Notes: generated from the sequence alone by a model not told the origin. A DNA stretch of 64,000 nt from Siphonodentalium dalli (GCA_032622095.1 CP136068.1:48042443-48106442), one strand, 5' to 3'; positions 47,360-59,770 are shown, numbered from the stretch's first letter. Program-made: numbers and translations.

Positions 47360-47507
47360 ACCCTCACTACGCAATAATGTTACTGATTATGACTAACATG
47401 TATCCCACGCTTTGTTAACAGTCACACTGTGCACTGTGATAAACAAAGCATTAGTCCTAATAACAGTGTGACTAATATTCACAATAACAGTGGGACGTAG
47501 TGAGGGT
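47360..47507. repeat. Small foldback insertion in intron 3 of gene 2
   Basis: ACCCTCACTACG (47360-47371) is mirrored by CGTAGTGAGGGT (47496-47507), with inner ACAGTCACACTGT and ACAGTGTGACT pairs. Gene 1 has a related left part only (GACCATCACTACTCCACAAT, about 21018). Confidence 0.5.
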
Positions 47508-48176
47508 ACCAGTTAACAGTGCATGTTACTTAAGCCGAATCTCAATAATTTATGGGGGGGGGAATTATTTGACTTTTTATGTCCAAAATCACAAATGTGT
47601 AACCACTATTTACACACATATTCACTTATTAAATTCGTAATGACAATATCAGCAAAAGTTACAACCAATCTAGAATATGGGCGTTGAGAGTAATGGTGCC
47701 AATCGTTAACTTGTAAACACAAATATATCCTCAATAAAATCCCAAATGGCAACCATTAATGAGCTATGAGTCCACGCCTATTTCTATTTGACACGTAGGT
47801 ACACATGAAGTAGAATTTCTCTTAAGGTTTGTGTATATTACTTCGCTCAATAAACTGTAACAACCTTTCAACAGTCATTATTGTTCCACATTTACCAATT
47901 TCAAATACAAATAAGCTGTAAATAAGTTACTTTATCCACAGCCCAATACCTCTATTTCCTTCATACAGCCTGCCTAACAAACGTTACGTTTATTATATGT
48001 ATTGTGTCACTGTAGTAAAATAAGAAGTACTGGTTGTATTAATGTATAGCCGAGAAGGGATCATTACATTGTAAAACGTGTGCCCCAATCCATCCATGTT
48101 TGTGCTTATATTACACATAAAATATGTTTAAATTAAACGTATTTAATGTTGACTCTTATGCATTATGTAACAGTTG

Positions 48177-48244
48177 GTCTTCCCTCCACGCAATAATAAT
48201 AACAAACACCAAAACTACTTTTGGATACCAGCCGCGAGCGACTC
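48177..48244 (-). repeat. Split direct repeat B, outer copy
   Basis: GTCTTCCCTCCACGCAATAA to GCCGCGAGCGACTC, matching 49140-49203 apart from a short internal length difference. It marks the left end of the DIRS-like element against the host flank TATGTAACAGTTG. Confidence 0.85.
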
Positions 48245-48910
48245 AGCCCCATTTATTGATGATGACTTATTTACAAAGTATGACCTGACCACCTTACATT
48301 GCCTCCCCAGTAACAATGGCATATTCGCGGGCCAGAACAAACCGCCATTTTATGTATCTCTTTTTTAATTCATGGCGGAAATCTTTGACCAGGGCCTGTG
48401 CGAACTCCATCTACGGGGTGAAATGCTGGTCCTCATTTCGTTTTGAAAAAATTAATACCTAATACAATATTTAAATTGTGATGTGACCCTGTCATGACAC
48501 GTTTATATTTGTTCTTAATTTTGATCAAACAGTTTGAGAAAACAAAAACATACGCAATGAAAAATCTCTAAGCTGAGTTATGTTTGTTACGCCCGTATTT
48601 TACTTTCAAATTGAATATATGTTTTATATATTCGTATACCAAACATTCTTCCAATAACTCATGACAGAGACAACCGGCGATTTCAATTATATATATATAA
48701 TTCTACATGTATTTCACCATAAACACATATTTCATTCAAAAATGACATGAATATAAACAACCCAATGTCCCTAAATCGACCAATCGAAACATGTGATGTG
48801 ATGGGGTTAAATCCATTAATTCGAAGAACCGACTTTTGATTTATAAAATTTTCTCCAACTGTATACCATCGTATGAATACATAATTTTTAATAATAAAAT
48901 TATTAAGAAA

Positions 48911-49139
48911 GTTGACAGACCGAGTGTCGCGCTAGAAGTAAATGTTCGCTACGAAAACGTGACCTTCCAAACCAATTACGACACCTCATTGGCTAACCAC
49001 CTGTCACGTGTTCGTAAACAACTCACTTGCGCCCAAGTTTAGATACGCTAATTTCCCGCGCTATGTATCGTTATTATTAACTCCGTGACCGGCATGACAA
49101 ATGATTTGCACTATTACTCCGAAACGTGGAAAACTATTA
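48911..49139 (-). repeat. Split direct repeat A, inner copy (229 bp)
   Basis: Starts GTTGACAGACCGAGTGTCGC on the + strand and ends GGAAAACTATTA, directly abutting repeat B at 49140. It matches 55089-55317 at 218 of 229 positions by direct count. Confidence 0.9.
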
Positions 49140-49203
49140 GTCTTCCCTCCACGCAATAATAATAACAAAAAAACTACTTTTGGAAACCAGCCGCGAGCGA
49201 CTC
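49140..49203 (-). repeat. Split direct repeat B, inner copy
   Basis: Immediately follows the inner A repeat on the + strand. The B-A join in the element interior is the expected circle-junction template for DIRS-type replication. Confidence 0.85.
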
Positions 49204-49313
49204 TAGATCATGTTCAATAGCACAGAAGAAGCCCCATCACCAAATAACTTAATAAATCTTATATTTGATTATCATTATCTATGTATTAATCATTTGTAAA
49301 CAAAAACTAGGTT

Positions 49314-50344
49314 TCAGAGACCAAGCATTCTGGACACTGCCAAACGCGATTCCAATGAATCATTTACATAACCGTCCTTGGCCGAATCGCTTCGCCATCG
49401 CCCGTGGCGTTTCCAACACCTGTCGTTTACCCCTGCATTGGCCGCGGCCGTCGCACCACCAGCCCTAAGCGAATGTGTGCCAATGTTGGCGCCAGGTGCC
49501 ACCTCTTTCAATCATTTAGTAATACATTCCCTTGCTCTATAGTGTCACTGATTCGCTTATTCTTATATACCAATTTACATGTGTTGCCTGAGCGAAACAA
49601 TGGTCTAAATAAGAAAACATCTTCATTGGTGGTCAGGTCAGCACATAACACATATTTCTTTAACCATACATAAGGACATGCACATGAGACTCCCTTTGAA
49701 ATAACCACATTCGATCCCGACCTGTACACGTCGGTTTTACTCTTTCTTATTTTTAATGAAAAATAATCATCTTTAATCTCTATATCATTAGCTTTGAGTT
49801 CCAACAATTCTCCAAATCTCATAAAAGCTGAAAAACACACAACTATGATTGTAAAATCTCTGATTATTAACATATCAGAACTTTCCGAATATTGTGAACA
49901 CAATTCAATTAATGCTTCTGAAGAAATTGCTTCTTTTTTGTGAACAGACTTTGTCGTTAAACGCTTCGCAGAATCCAACAAATTATTTACGAAAGCGTTG
50001 TTGGTAGGGTCTTCATAACCAAATAGACCATGGAAATGCCGTATAGCGTATTTCAAAAAAATTATCACATTGTACGATTGTCCTTTGTCAATCATCTCAG
50101 TGATGCAAAGAGCTATATGTATTGGTTCAGCTGGTAGAACTTTGCTACCTATTGTTAATGCAAACTGTTCCCATTTCTTGAATGCAGATAGATATTTTAC
50201 GTGTGTGGTGTCAGTCCTGGATGTCAGCAAGTAGTCTGCCATCTTGTACGTGAGTCCCCTTGTCCGATCAGATTGCTCCACGCCAGTCTCCAATATCCTT
50301 CTGTCTATTGACGATCGTAAACCTGTCAAAAATATGTTACACAC
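49314..50344 (-). pseudogene. Tyrosine recombinase of the DIRS-like element, one frame break
   Basis: Two overlapping frames (50344-49508 and 49511-49314) together cover a tyrosine recombinase. The N-terminal SAM-like core has TTHVKYLSAFKKW; the catalytic domain has the first Arg in AFMRFGELLEL, the H-x-x-R in GTHSLRAGGAT, a His in KRHGRW and a candidate nucleophile Tyr in KDGYVN. All catalytic positions are therefore still present, but a frameshift near 49510 separates the first Arg from the rest. In intact elements this enzyme inserts circular DNA copies. Confidence 0.88.
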
Positions 50345-50356
50345 ATTAAAATATTA

Positions 50357-51397
50357 TCAATGTAAGCGCAATGCCCATTGATCGGTGAATCTTAATGCAC
50401 CCATCTGGAACCTTAACGGATCCTCCGCAAAAAATCCATTGTTGCCCTTTCCTGGGTCTATCAATCCAGAGTTGCCCAACTCTTTAAAAAGAATGCCTAC
50501 TTTGGATAGCAACCCAGCTAATTTGGGCCAAAAACTACTCGAACGCCATATAGGTAAAACCAAAGTACCCTGAGCGTTCTCTGAAACCATTTTATTTAGG
50601 ACCCGCAATATCAATCTGGGCGGAGGAACCAGCCAATTGTTCTCCCCATACCAAATTTGTCCAAATGCGTCAATGCCTTGTGTGCGAGGACACCACCAAC
50701 GCGAATTGAAATGATTCACTTTCTTGTTGTAATTCGTAGCGAATCTATCCACTGTGTGGGGACCCCACGTTTTATCCAATGACCGAAAAGCTTCCACTTT
50801 TAACCCCCAATCGTCAGAATCTACACATCTACTGAGTGTGTCGGCCTTAACATTAAACTCTCTCGGAACCCAAGCGGGTAAAACGCCCATGCCAAGACCC
50901 AAATATGCATCGTTTATGTCCAACGCTACCCTTTGCAGATGCCCATGTCTGCTACCCGACTAAACTATTTTCGCCGCCGCTTTATTGTCGGTACACCACT
51001 TCACCTTTGAACCCGTAATTGTCTGTCCGATCGATTTACAGACTCGGTTCAGAGCCTCAAGCTCACGCCATGTTGATCCAAAGTCACATTCTGACTCTGA
51101 CCACAAACCACTGACTTCCGTGTCGACCACGCCATCTACGTAACCACCGTATCCGAACCCCGAAGCGTCCGTGTAAATCACCTTCGTGAACTCACGAGCG
51201 ACCAGATCCTGGCCGTTTAACGACCGCGCGTGATCTCTCCAATACTCCAATTCGCCTGTGGCTTCCGGTCCCACAGGAACTGGAGAGTCACAACAAGCTC
51301 TATAACTCAATGCGTTGTACATATATCTACTTTTCAAACGAACAACCGACGTCATGGCTCCGTTCATGGAAATCAATTGACCGACGACCGCCGCCAA
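50357..51397 (-). pseudogene. RNase H and following conserved domain of the DIRS-like element
   Basis: ORF 51397-50960 has RNase H motifs YTDASGFGYGG, WRELEAL and CTDNKAAA. ORF 50923-50357 starts after a stop, holds the RNase H tail (FNVKADTLSR) and then the DRFATNYNKK...WWCPRTQGIDAF...PPPRLI region that typically sits between RNase H and the recombinase in DIRS elements. A stop/frame change at about 50955 interrupts the coding chain. Confidence 0.85.
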
Positions 51398-51454
51398 CGA
51401 CCTTGCGCTCGCGAATCCACCGCGCGTACGCGTTGCGATCTGTTTCTCAACCCT

Positions 51455-52325
51455 TTATATCGCCTTGACCAGCCGATAAATTCGTTCCGCGGAAACGTTC
51501 ACTCTGCCGCGGACCATGTCCCATTCCAGGCCAAGCCACCGAATGTTTTCGCTCGGTACCCATCTACATTTCTTGTACGAAATAAGAAAACCGAATCTTA
51601 TCAAGCCGCTCTCGATTTTGTGGCTCAGAAGTGACGCCTCGTTCGCCCCATGGGCTCCCCCGAGGCCGTCATCGAGATACATTAACACTTTATGGCCATC
51701 CGATTTCCAAACTTTAGTAACAACCCTTGTCAATTTTGTGAAAATATATGCGGCTGTCGAAATTCTGAAAGGAAGAACGTTATATACGAAATAGTGCCGT
51801 TTTCCCTCAAACACCCATGAAAATCCCAAATAAGTACGAAAAGATTCAAAAATTTCAATTATGTGATATGCATCGAAGATCGAAAGAAAAGAGATAATCC
51901 CCTCTCTCGAATAACTCTCTGGCTACTGACCCATCTTCCAAATTTTGCCAAATGCGGATTTATATGCCTGCAGTCTAATACTAGACGTTTCTTCCCCTCA
52001 CGATTCGTAGCCCCTGTGAGTGGATTTACCACATACGGTGGTCTATCAACAATGGAAACACAATTCAAATCTATCAATTTTTGAATTTCTTCATTCACGA
52101 AACTCGTGTTATCCAATGCCGATTTGTTGTTTTGCAATTTACAACCCAATGGTATCGTTTGTAACCATCTTTCACAATACCCAACATATAATCGGAAGCC
52201 CCGGCCTGTTCCCAATGTGGATAATGGTTAACAAGTCTACCCCCTGGACTCGCTGTGGCGTGTAAAAGAACACGATCGCGCTCAATTTCCTTATTTTGTT
52301 TCTCACACGGGTCAGCACTGAGCGC
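51455..52325 (-). pseudogene. Reverse transcriptase of the DIRS-like element, broken
   Basis: ORF 52215-51859 has KRLVLDCRHINPHL (RT motif with the first catalytic region). ORF 51829-51455 has FEGKRHYFVYNVLPF and the catalytic box VLMYLDDGLG (YLDD), then the LGLEWDM thumb phrase. A frame change lies near 51830-51860. Sequence to about 52325 seems to extend the N-terminal side (SADPCEKQNKEIERDRV). DIRS-type RT by motif style and by the linked tyrosine recombinase. Confidence 0.85.
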
Positions 52326-52369
52326 TATGTGTTCATTTAATTGAAAAGAATTTGCCCCGCTGCAATGGA

Positions 52370-53827
52370 CCTATCCGTAGGGACCGCCCCAATTTCAATT
52401 ATAGCCAATGAGCCGATAGCTCAAACCCGGAAGCGACATATACGCCTGCATAGTGATATGAATCGCACCACAAGCGGCTGCCTAGATACCATAGTAAGCT
52501 ATAGGGAAATTATGTCTTAAAAAGCTACAATGGTGTTGAAATGTGCATGGGGAACATGTCCGGTTGACAAACGATATTTATACAAATATCCCGGAGTGTT
52601 TTTAGTTCGGTTTTCTAAACCAGGACGTACTAAAGACAGCCTATAATCAACGGGGTATCTTCGAGTTGTTTCAATTTTTCAATCTCCTGACACAACACTA
52701 TTGAAATTCTGTAAATAAATAGAAGCTCATTTAGTATTTAATTTGTTGAACAGATGTGTCCATGAGTAATATATATGTTGTGTTACTTTATGAAAACATT
52801 TTATCACCTTGCGATAATGTTATAACTTGCCATAGGGGGAATGGGAAGTTAGCAAAACAAACCATAACACCTCAGCTAGGGGCTCGATTACTAAATACCA
52901 ACAGCCCCTTAAATGTTCACACTTCCTATACTGAATGGGGTATGTTGTTTCACAATGCTTTGTCGGTATGATAAAGGTGATGACAGGAAGGATGATACTA
53001 TTAATTTCACTGTGTGCTTGCGTAAATACTAATCACTGGTAATACAATTGAACAATGACAACAAATGGGTCATTAATGATACTTTAATAAACTGGCTGCA
53101 TTTTCGTTTGTCGTGGGACATGCCATTGTTGAGGAACACTTGTGCAACTAAGATGTTCGGGAGCAGATGGAATGTTGTGTAACTTCAAACTCTGAAGTGT
53201 TTTATCAATCCAATAACATGAGAGCACATTCCAACTAACCGAAAATAAAAGAGACAGAGATATCCACTGTAACATTCTGTAATAACAAAATAAATAAAGA
53301 TAAATTTTACCGATAATCGGAGGACATGTTCATGTGAGTATTAATTCTATACTTTTCGGAAATACTTGTACGTGCACTAATATTATTCAAAAAAATCATC
53401 AATGCATGTTATATTTATCTATTGCGTTGTTCATTAACTACATTTACACATGTAGCGTACATGTATGGGACCCTGGACGGACCAAATCATTCGAAAATAC
53501 TGGGAGCACCAATTTAACACGAATATTATCCATTTTATTTAGAAAAAAACAACAAAACAAACATGGCAACGATTAACATGATTTTGTCAAGTGAAACTAG
53601 ATGGCGTGTGACTGATTAGAAATAATATTACATGTATAGTAAATGAAATATGACAGGTCAAGTTGATTTTGAGATTATGTTGCCTATTTTCGTCAAAACC
53701 GTAAATTACGAGGATATATTCCATATATCTAAAATTCAGAGAAAGATAAAAGGAAAAACTTACCCGGCTTTGCAGGAGCACACCGATTCGATAATTGTCT
53801 CTGTGATGACGCAGATTTCTAAATGTA
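52370..53827. other. 1.4 kb inside the DIRS-like element without recognised content
   Basis: Between the reverse transcriptase and the gag-like ORFs there is no coherent ORF (longest about 80 codons, no motif), and composition is more AT-rich than in the flanking coding parts. It may be a secondary insertion or decayed coding sequence. Confidence 0.45.
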
Positions 53828-55087
53828 TTAGATGTGGTGGTTGTGACTTTGCCATCGACCTATAACACTTCGAGTCAACCCAACTTCACTCGTTCTAAAG
53901 TCATGAATATATCCCTGGGTATAATAATTAAGCCCCTTTTCTTGTGCCCTTTTTGATAATTTATCAATGTCGGGTAAATAACAAACATTGATATCGTCTG
54001 GAACATTTAAAAGCGAACTTGAAACACAAAATCCGTTCTTATCGGAAGCCATTTCAGCACTGAAGATATAGCGAAATTGAGATGGCTTGTGGTGCGTAGT
54101 AACAGTAACCATGCAGACTACAGGTGGGCGGGACGTACGGATAGGTCCATTGTCCAATTCGTCATGAGAACTCAAGGCTACCGATTTGTTTACTTTTTCC
54201 GCTTGACCAGCCGCGAGCGAGTCGCGCTCAACCGACAATAAAGTTTCTATGCTGACCATTGCCGTGGTCAATTCATTGTGTCCGAATTTGTCTTTACTTC
54301 GGGCGCTAAATATTTCGCGGTTACTGTTCAATTTATCGCTAAGCCTGGTTAAACCCGAATGCCGTGCGCGTTTTTAGCTTGTACCGATTTTGTGCTCTTT
54401 CTGTGAGCCTTCGCGCAAAATTAACCCCTACAACTCTAAAGTATTACTTAAAATACTTATCTTTGGTGTAGATTTCCCTGCGATTTCAGCGCCCCTCCTC
54501 TCGCATTCGTTCTTCCAGTGGCCAGGGAGCCCACATATGAAGCACAGCCCGGGCTTTCTTTGACTATTAACCCCTGAATTACGGGAACTCGAAACATTCG
54601 ATGTATTTGCTGCCATGGGGTTGAATCTGCTAACTTTCTTCTTTTTTTGCGTCGCTTTCCTTTACGCTCTTGCCTCTGCCTTGTAGATGCGCTTTTCGTC
54701 ATCGGAATGTGATTCGTATTCGTTAACCAATCTCCAGCCGAGGTCGGATGAATCCGCAAATTTGATCAACTTTGTCGATGTAATAAAAGTTCGATATCTC
54801 TTGTATCCGTACTCCGGCAGATTCTGCATTAATGTCGTCTGCTCCTTCCAAACACACTTGGGCGCTCCGCATTTTGTCCAGCACTTTGACGTTAACACGA
54901 TGTTGTTCTTCATGATGCGGCTTTTTGAACTTGTAGTCTTCTTTTGCGTGTGCCGCTCCATCTCCGCCGTTAGGCTTTGATAATTTGCTATCGATCAGCA
55001 CGGTTAACTTATTAAGCAGGTCTGTTTGTGATTCTTTGACAGCTGCGCTGATTTTAGAGTCGACATCGATATCCATAGGTCTCGACA
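53828..55087 (-). pseudogene. Gag-like region of the DIRS-like element, frameshifted
   Basis: ORF1 starts near 55087 (MSRPMDIDVDSKISAAVKES). Successive frames (55148-54723, 54961-54662, 54616-54428, 54331-53828) give a basic stretch (KERKRRKKRRK), then a zinc knuckle CFICGLPGHWKNEC (C-x2-C-x4-H-x4-C), then a domain without known motif. The start is 2-10 bases inside the A repeat edge, as in related elements. At least three frame changes show decay. Confidence 0.75.
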
Positions 55088-55088
55088 T

Positions 55089-55317
55089 GTTGACAGACCG
55101 AGTGTCGCGCTGGAAGTAAATTTTCGCTAAGAACACGTGACCTTCCAAACCAATTACGATACCTCATTGGCTAACCACCTGTCACGTGTTCGTAAACAAC
55201 TCACTTGCGCCCAAGTTTAGATACGCTAATTTCCCGTGCTATGTATCGTTATTACTAACCCCGTGACCGGCAAGACAAATGTTTTGAACTATTACTCCGA
55301 AACGTGGAAAACTATTA
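55089..55317 (-). repeat. Split direct repeat A, terminal copy (229 bp)
   Basis: Left end of the element on its own strand. It borders host sequence TTTCCACCAATGAGCT, which continues the flank broken at 48176. Confidence 0.9.
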
Positions 55318-56151
55318 TTTCCACCAATGAGCTTTAATGAAACACATACAATGTCATGTCAACCGTTGTGTGACAATTCACTGCACATCCCCACCTCCCA
55401 AACCTCGGTTAATGTTTGAAATTATCTGGTCAGGCTTACGTGTGCATGTTCTTCTCTTTATTGTGATTTTCTGTAAAATATTCATGGTGACTATCGTTCA
55501 TATTGCATGTGATAATTATTCGAGTCTATGCCAATTCGCTGTGGTGGGAGCATGTGATCTTCAAGTATATAGCTGTTAAAGGGATACTGTACTCAAAGTT
55601 TGTTGTTTGTTTCTATAGTCTCTAAGTCATAGAATAAGGTAACCAGATTTCCATTATTTGAAAGTCTGTTGAGTACGAAGTAATGTTACGGATGGCATAT
55701 TAGTCGGAATGCGAAAATACAAGTTGTCATTGTCGAGTAATTTTTGTACAGTTTTCAAGGAAATGTATCAAATAAATGTTATATTATATGCACAATAGTC
55801 CCAGATACTCACTTAAGTTATTGTTTGGCACCAGTCAATGTCACTGTTTGACACTAGGCATGTGTGCCACGCGTTACCTAATCCACTATACGTCAATTAA
55901 TTTGATTACGTCTTGTACACGGAAATTCATAATTTAATTTATGGCCCCAGCCCCAGCCCCAACCAATTCGCAAACACCAATTAACGTAAACGTAACTAGT
56001 GAATTGCTTGATTTATGAACTCAAAAGTGTAAAACTGTTGCCGTTTGATTGGCATGTATATCAATACATAATGTGCATAATGCATGTTCATTCAACATAT
56101 CCCTATCTGTTTGAACCATAATCGATTAACGAGCTCGTTTTTTGTCAATAG

Positions 56152-56360
56152 ATAGACTATGGATAGATGGTAAAGATGCGAACGGGACGGACGATATGGT
56201 GACATGGAATGGAGAGCCTCTACCGTTCATTCAGTGGGGTGTTGATGGTTCGACGGGTGGGACACAGGACTGCGTGGCAATAACATACTATATGTCGATG
56301 TACTGGATGTTCGACGCGTTCTGTGAAATGTACAAGCGCTCGTACATATGCCAAATGTGA
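56152..56360 (+). CDS. PAN/CTLD gene 2, exon 4 (second half of C-type lectin domain, stop)
   Basis: 209 bp after TCAATAG|, phase 1, stop TGA at 56358-56360; it completes a 269-residue protein. It keeps the W residues, DCVAI, YWMFDAFC and final YICQM of gene 1, and the same WGVDGS in place of EPN/QPD. The first two residues differ (Asp-Arg versus Gly-Glu) because the acceptor side changed from GTGAA to ATAGA. It lies 9.3 kb from exon 3 owing to the DIRS-like insertion; whether the intron is still spliced efficiently is untested. Confidence 0.87.
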
Positions 56361-58944
56361 AGCAGTGTATGTACAATTAGCATGTATGCGAGATAAAAGA
56401 TCGGTGCTACTGGCAGCTATGGTTATGTATCAGGACACGTATCAGGACATGGGTTTCATTCTGAATTCAACAAAAGTCATTTCACCCGTATACTCACAAT
56501 TCCGGTCAATGTTACATAGTTTCATATGTGGTAATATAAGACTTGAATAACTGTAACAGAGTGTTGTTATTTTGTTATCGATATAATTATGCCAACTATA
56601 GAAACAATAGAAAAATGTGTATTGTATTGGTAATCATAAACTTATTATTTGTGTATGATGCATGTAATCGCCCAACACTGGTGAGAGGATGTTTCAATGT
56701 GCATGGACACACACGGAGATTATCTGTTATAGAATGATCAAATGCACTAATTTAAAACAGACCCAAATATCAGTTGCATATCTCCTCGTGTGTCCATTTT
56801 ACAATTGGTAACTGAAACTGAATTATCCTAGAATCAAATTCCGTGCAGGTTTATCCCCCTCCCCCACCTTGAATCACCCTGTGATACCGCCGCTACCGGC
56901 GACATTTTACCCACTTTCGGGGGTCTTCCGCGATATTAATAGATCTACTAAGTGAACTGAGCCACAGGTTGCCCTTTATTAAGTGTGGATAGTCCCACTG
57001 GAACCAAAGAACTATTTTGTGCAAGGGCGTTATTTGGTTCTATGATATATTATCATAACAAATATCTAACCGCACATAGTCAACAACACACGTGGAAAAC
57101 ATCGGACACGTCAACTGTCAAACACAATAATTCTAATTGGCTGCCATTTTGCTGAATATCATGCGAAAATCGTCAACAATTTTACCGCTCAAAATCTCCG
57201 TTTTGTAAATAATGTTTTAGCGAGGGAAATGTGATCAAAGCTCAGAGGAAACTAGACTTCGGGGCGATCTGTTATCGCCATGTTGGTTGGAAAACCTCGC
57301 GCTAAATATAAAAAACCAGGCCAGTACCCGTCCGGTGTCATAGTCAGAAAGGAAGTATGACTGGTGCGCTCTGGTAGAGACTCCCCTAAAATATGAAGGA
57401 TGTACCCTATCTTTTTCTTCTTGAATTGGGCGAAAGCAGACAATGTTAGATGATTGATATAGGACATTTGTTTAAAATCTTAGTTTAAAACAAAACAATG
57501 GCTCGACAATCTCAACCTATTTTCTGAAAATATACAACAGCTATAATTCCAGATATTTCCATCATTCCAAACAGTTGAACAACTTTCAATGAGACGTCAA
57601 ACCCTATCGTCACGCCCAGCTCGATCGCTCTGTATTATGCGATCTCTTAAATATACACATTTCTTGGGAAATGCCGGATAAACGTCAATGTGTAGACACT
57701 TAAATAATCATCAACAATATTCGACTTTATGTTAAAAAATATCAATTTATACAATTTTGATGAAGAAAATTTAAACTGTTAGACCAAATTAGGAGTCTCC
57801 AATTTCAAATTGCCTATCTCTGAGGACAACATGTGCTCTGGTGTAAAAAACAATTGTATTAGTTTTTCTAAGAGGAATGTGTGTTGTCTATAATACAGTA
57901 ACTCTTCAATTATTATGAATTAATTTATGGTAGAATGAAATATTTTATTTTTCATTTCTTTTAGAAGTGAGTTTTGCAGTAAATAATCCAGTGTTTCCAA
58001 TATATAAGGCATGCTACTACTTCCTGTTCTATGATTTGAGTAACTATAGTCCTCAATTCCGAAAGCATATCGACACCTTGTAAACAACTTGCTTGGAAAC
58101 CTGTACCTTGATCAATTAGTATACTGCTGATCATTCTTTCACCAAATTGATCGTTAGTTTCATTGCCGTAAATGCGTGGCCTCATTATGTCTATGATTAA
58201 TGACACTTGCATTGTTTCCCCGCGTCGTTCGATGCGGAGACAGTGAATACTGGCTTTATAACAATGCTTGTTTTCAGAAAAAATATCGATAACCTAGCTA
58301 TCTTAGTTTTTGGACGATGTAGACACATATTGTAGAGATATTTGTCAATTGATCTAGGTGGCCATTGTGTCAGGTAGCAATCCAACATATGTTGTTTTAT
58401 TGATATATGTGTACACACAAACAAAATGAAATACCAATATATATCCTGTTTTCAACAACCGACGGTACTTTTGTTTGTTTTTGTTCTATCATTTATATAC
58501 ACTTATCAATATGAATGTAATGTGTGATCTGCAAGGAGATTGGATATATAGTGTGCACAGACCCCACCTCGCCCCACCTGTGATGTAACTTTAATTAATA
58601 ACATGATTGTTTTTGTAATACTTACATATATGTGTATGACATCACTTGATATAGTGTACATAAATTATATAAATAAAATAATGTTTTTAAATATCTCAGA
58701 TATATATCTATAGTATGTTGAGATTAATGATCTGGCAATCATTTAGGATGTGATTAAATGTAACTCAGTTCAGTTTCTTTGCTGTTATGGATGTTTGGCA
58801 TAATTGTTAATTTGTACCGATAACTTATGACATGTTAGTTAATGAACAACATATAATGTAATCCACTTTGCGTATGCTGTGTGTTCACTTACGATTTATA
58901 AGGCAATTCAATTCAAGCAGATGGTGGATTCCTGCTGTCAATTT
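56361..58944. other. 3' flank of gene 2 and unassigned intergenic sequence
   Basis: To about 58130 it is paralogous to the gene 1 flank with an extra block at about 56760-57650 not found there. That block contains a minus-strand 71-codon ORF (57252-57467) without a motif. After 58130 no gene and no repeat is recognised. Confidence 0.5.
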
Positions 58945-58948
58945 GAAC

Positions 58949-59350
58949 TTTAATCCTTTACCCAACAAACCGACCAAAATCGGCCAAATAAAGCTTCAAC
59001 AGCCTAAAATATCTTCGGTCTGTCTCAATAGAACCATACAAATATGGATATCATTGGAACCGGCTCCTTGACCACATTGTGATAGTTACAGTTATGCCCT
59101 GTGCCAATGCATTCTCTTATATATGCGAGTCGACCATAGGTCGCCTCGCATATATAAGAGAATGCATTGGCCTAAAAAAAATATTTTTTTAACACTTTTT
59201 ACCATTTTTTCTTACACTCTTTAACAATTTTGTAATTTTTAATGTGTTAAGCCAATGCATTCTCTTATATATGCGAGGCGACCTATGGTCGACTCGCATA
59301 TATAAGAGAATGCATTGGCACAGGGCCGTTCTGTTGGGTAAAGGGTTAAT
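58949..59350. mobile_element. Foldback element with two 67-nt palindromes, second locus
   Basis: TTTAATCCTTTACCCAACA at the left and TGTTGGGTAAAGGGTTAAT at the right are mirror ends. Inside are the same 67-nt palindromes as at 15883 and 16170, at 59104-59170 and 59252-59318. The outer ends differ from those of the first locus, so the palindrome travels in more than one kind of shell. Confidence 0.7.
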
Positions 59351-59770
59351 AGTTTATATATAGTATATATGGTATCATCGCAGGCCTTATTTTAGCCGCT
59401 CTTTTTTTCATGTCGCATTTATTGATTTAAGTATATTTTATGGAAGTTTTGGATCAAGTAATACATATAATCTATAACTCGTTCCCTATTAAAAACGAAA
59501 TTTACAAACATCACCAAAGGCTCTGCCCAGACATAATTTTACTGGACTCGTTTTGTACATTTCGCTGTATACTGGGAACTCGTTGTAGATCAATATATTT
59601 CATGGACAGAGTTAAGGAGTCTAATGCTTATAAATCAGACTCACCATAAATGAAAATTTTCAATTATACGAGAGCACGGTCCATTTCGGGTTGATTTGTG
59701 AAGCCGATGTTTGTGTCATTTCGCATTTATTGATTTAACTATGTTTTATGAATGTTTTTTTACCCTGTGT

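Larger units (their letters stand above)
48177..55317 (-). mobile_element. DIRS/PAT-like tyrosine-recombinase retroelement, 7.1 kb
   Basis: Read on the minus strand: repeat A (55317-55089), gag-like ORFs, reverse transcriptase, RNase H, tyrosine recombinase, repeat B (49203-49140), repeat A again (49139-48911), 666 bp of other sequence, repeat B again (48244-48177). Two A copies of exactly 229 bp differ at 11 positions. This is the split-direct-repeat plan (A-body-B-A-B) of PAT/Ngaro-type DIRS elements, with an unusual spacer before the last B. The flanks match the empty site at about 24560 without a target duplication, as expected for recombinase-based integration. Several frames are broken, so it is probably inactive. 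Confidence 0.88.

Noticed and set aside
50385-52265. Plus-strand ORFs within the DIRS-like element
   Set aside because: Shadows of the minus-strand reverse transcriptase, RNase H and recombinase frames.
48177-55317. Classification as an ordinary LTR retrotransposon because of the direct repeats
   Set aside because: It encodes a tyrosine recombinase, not a DDE integrase, and the repeats are split as A and B with no target duplication.
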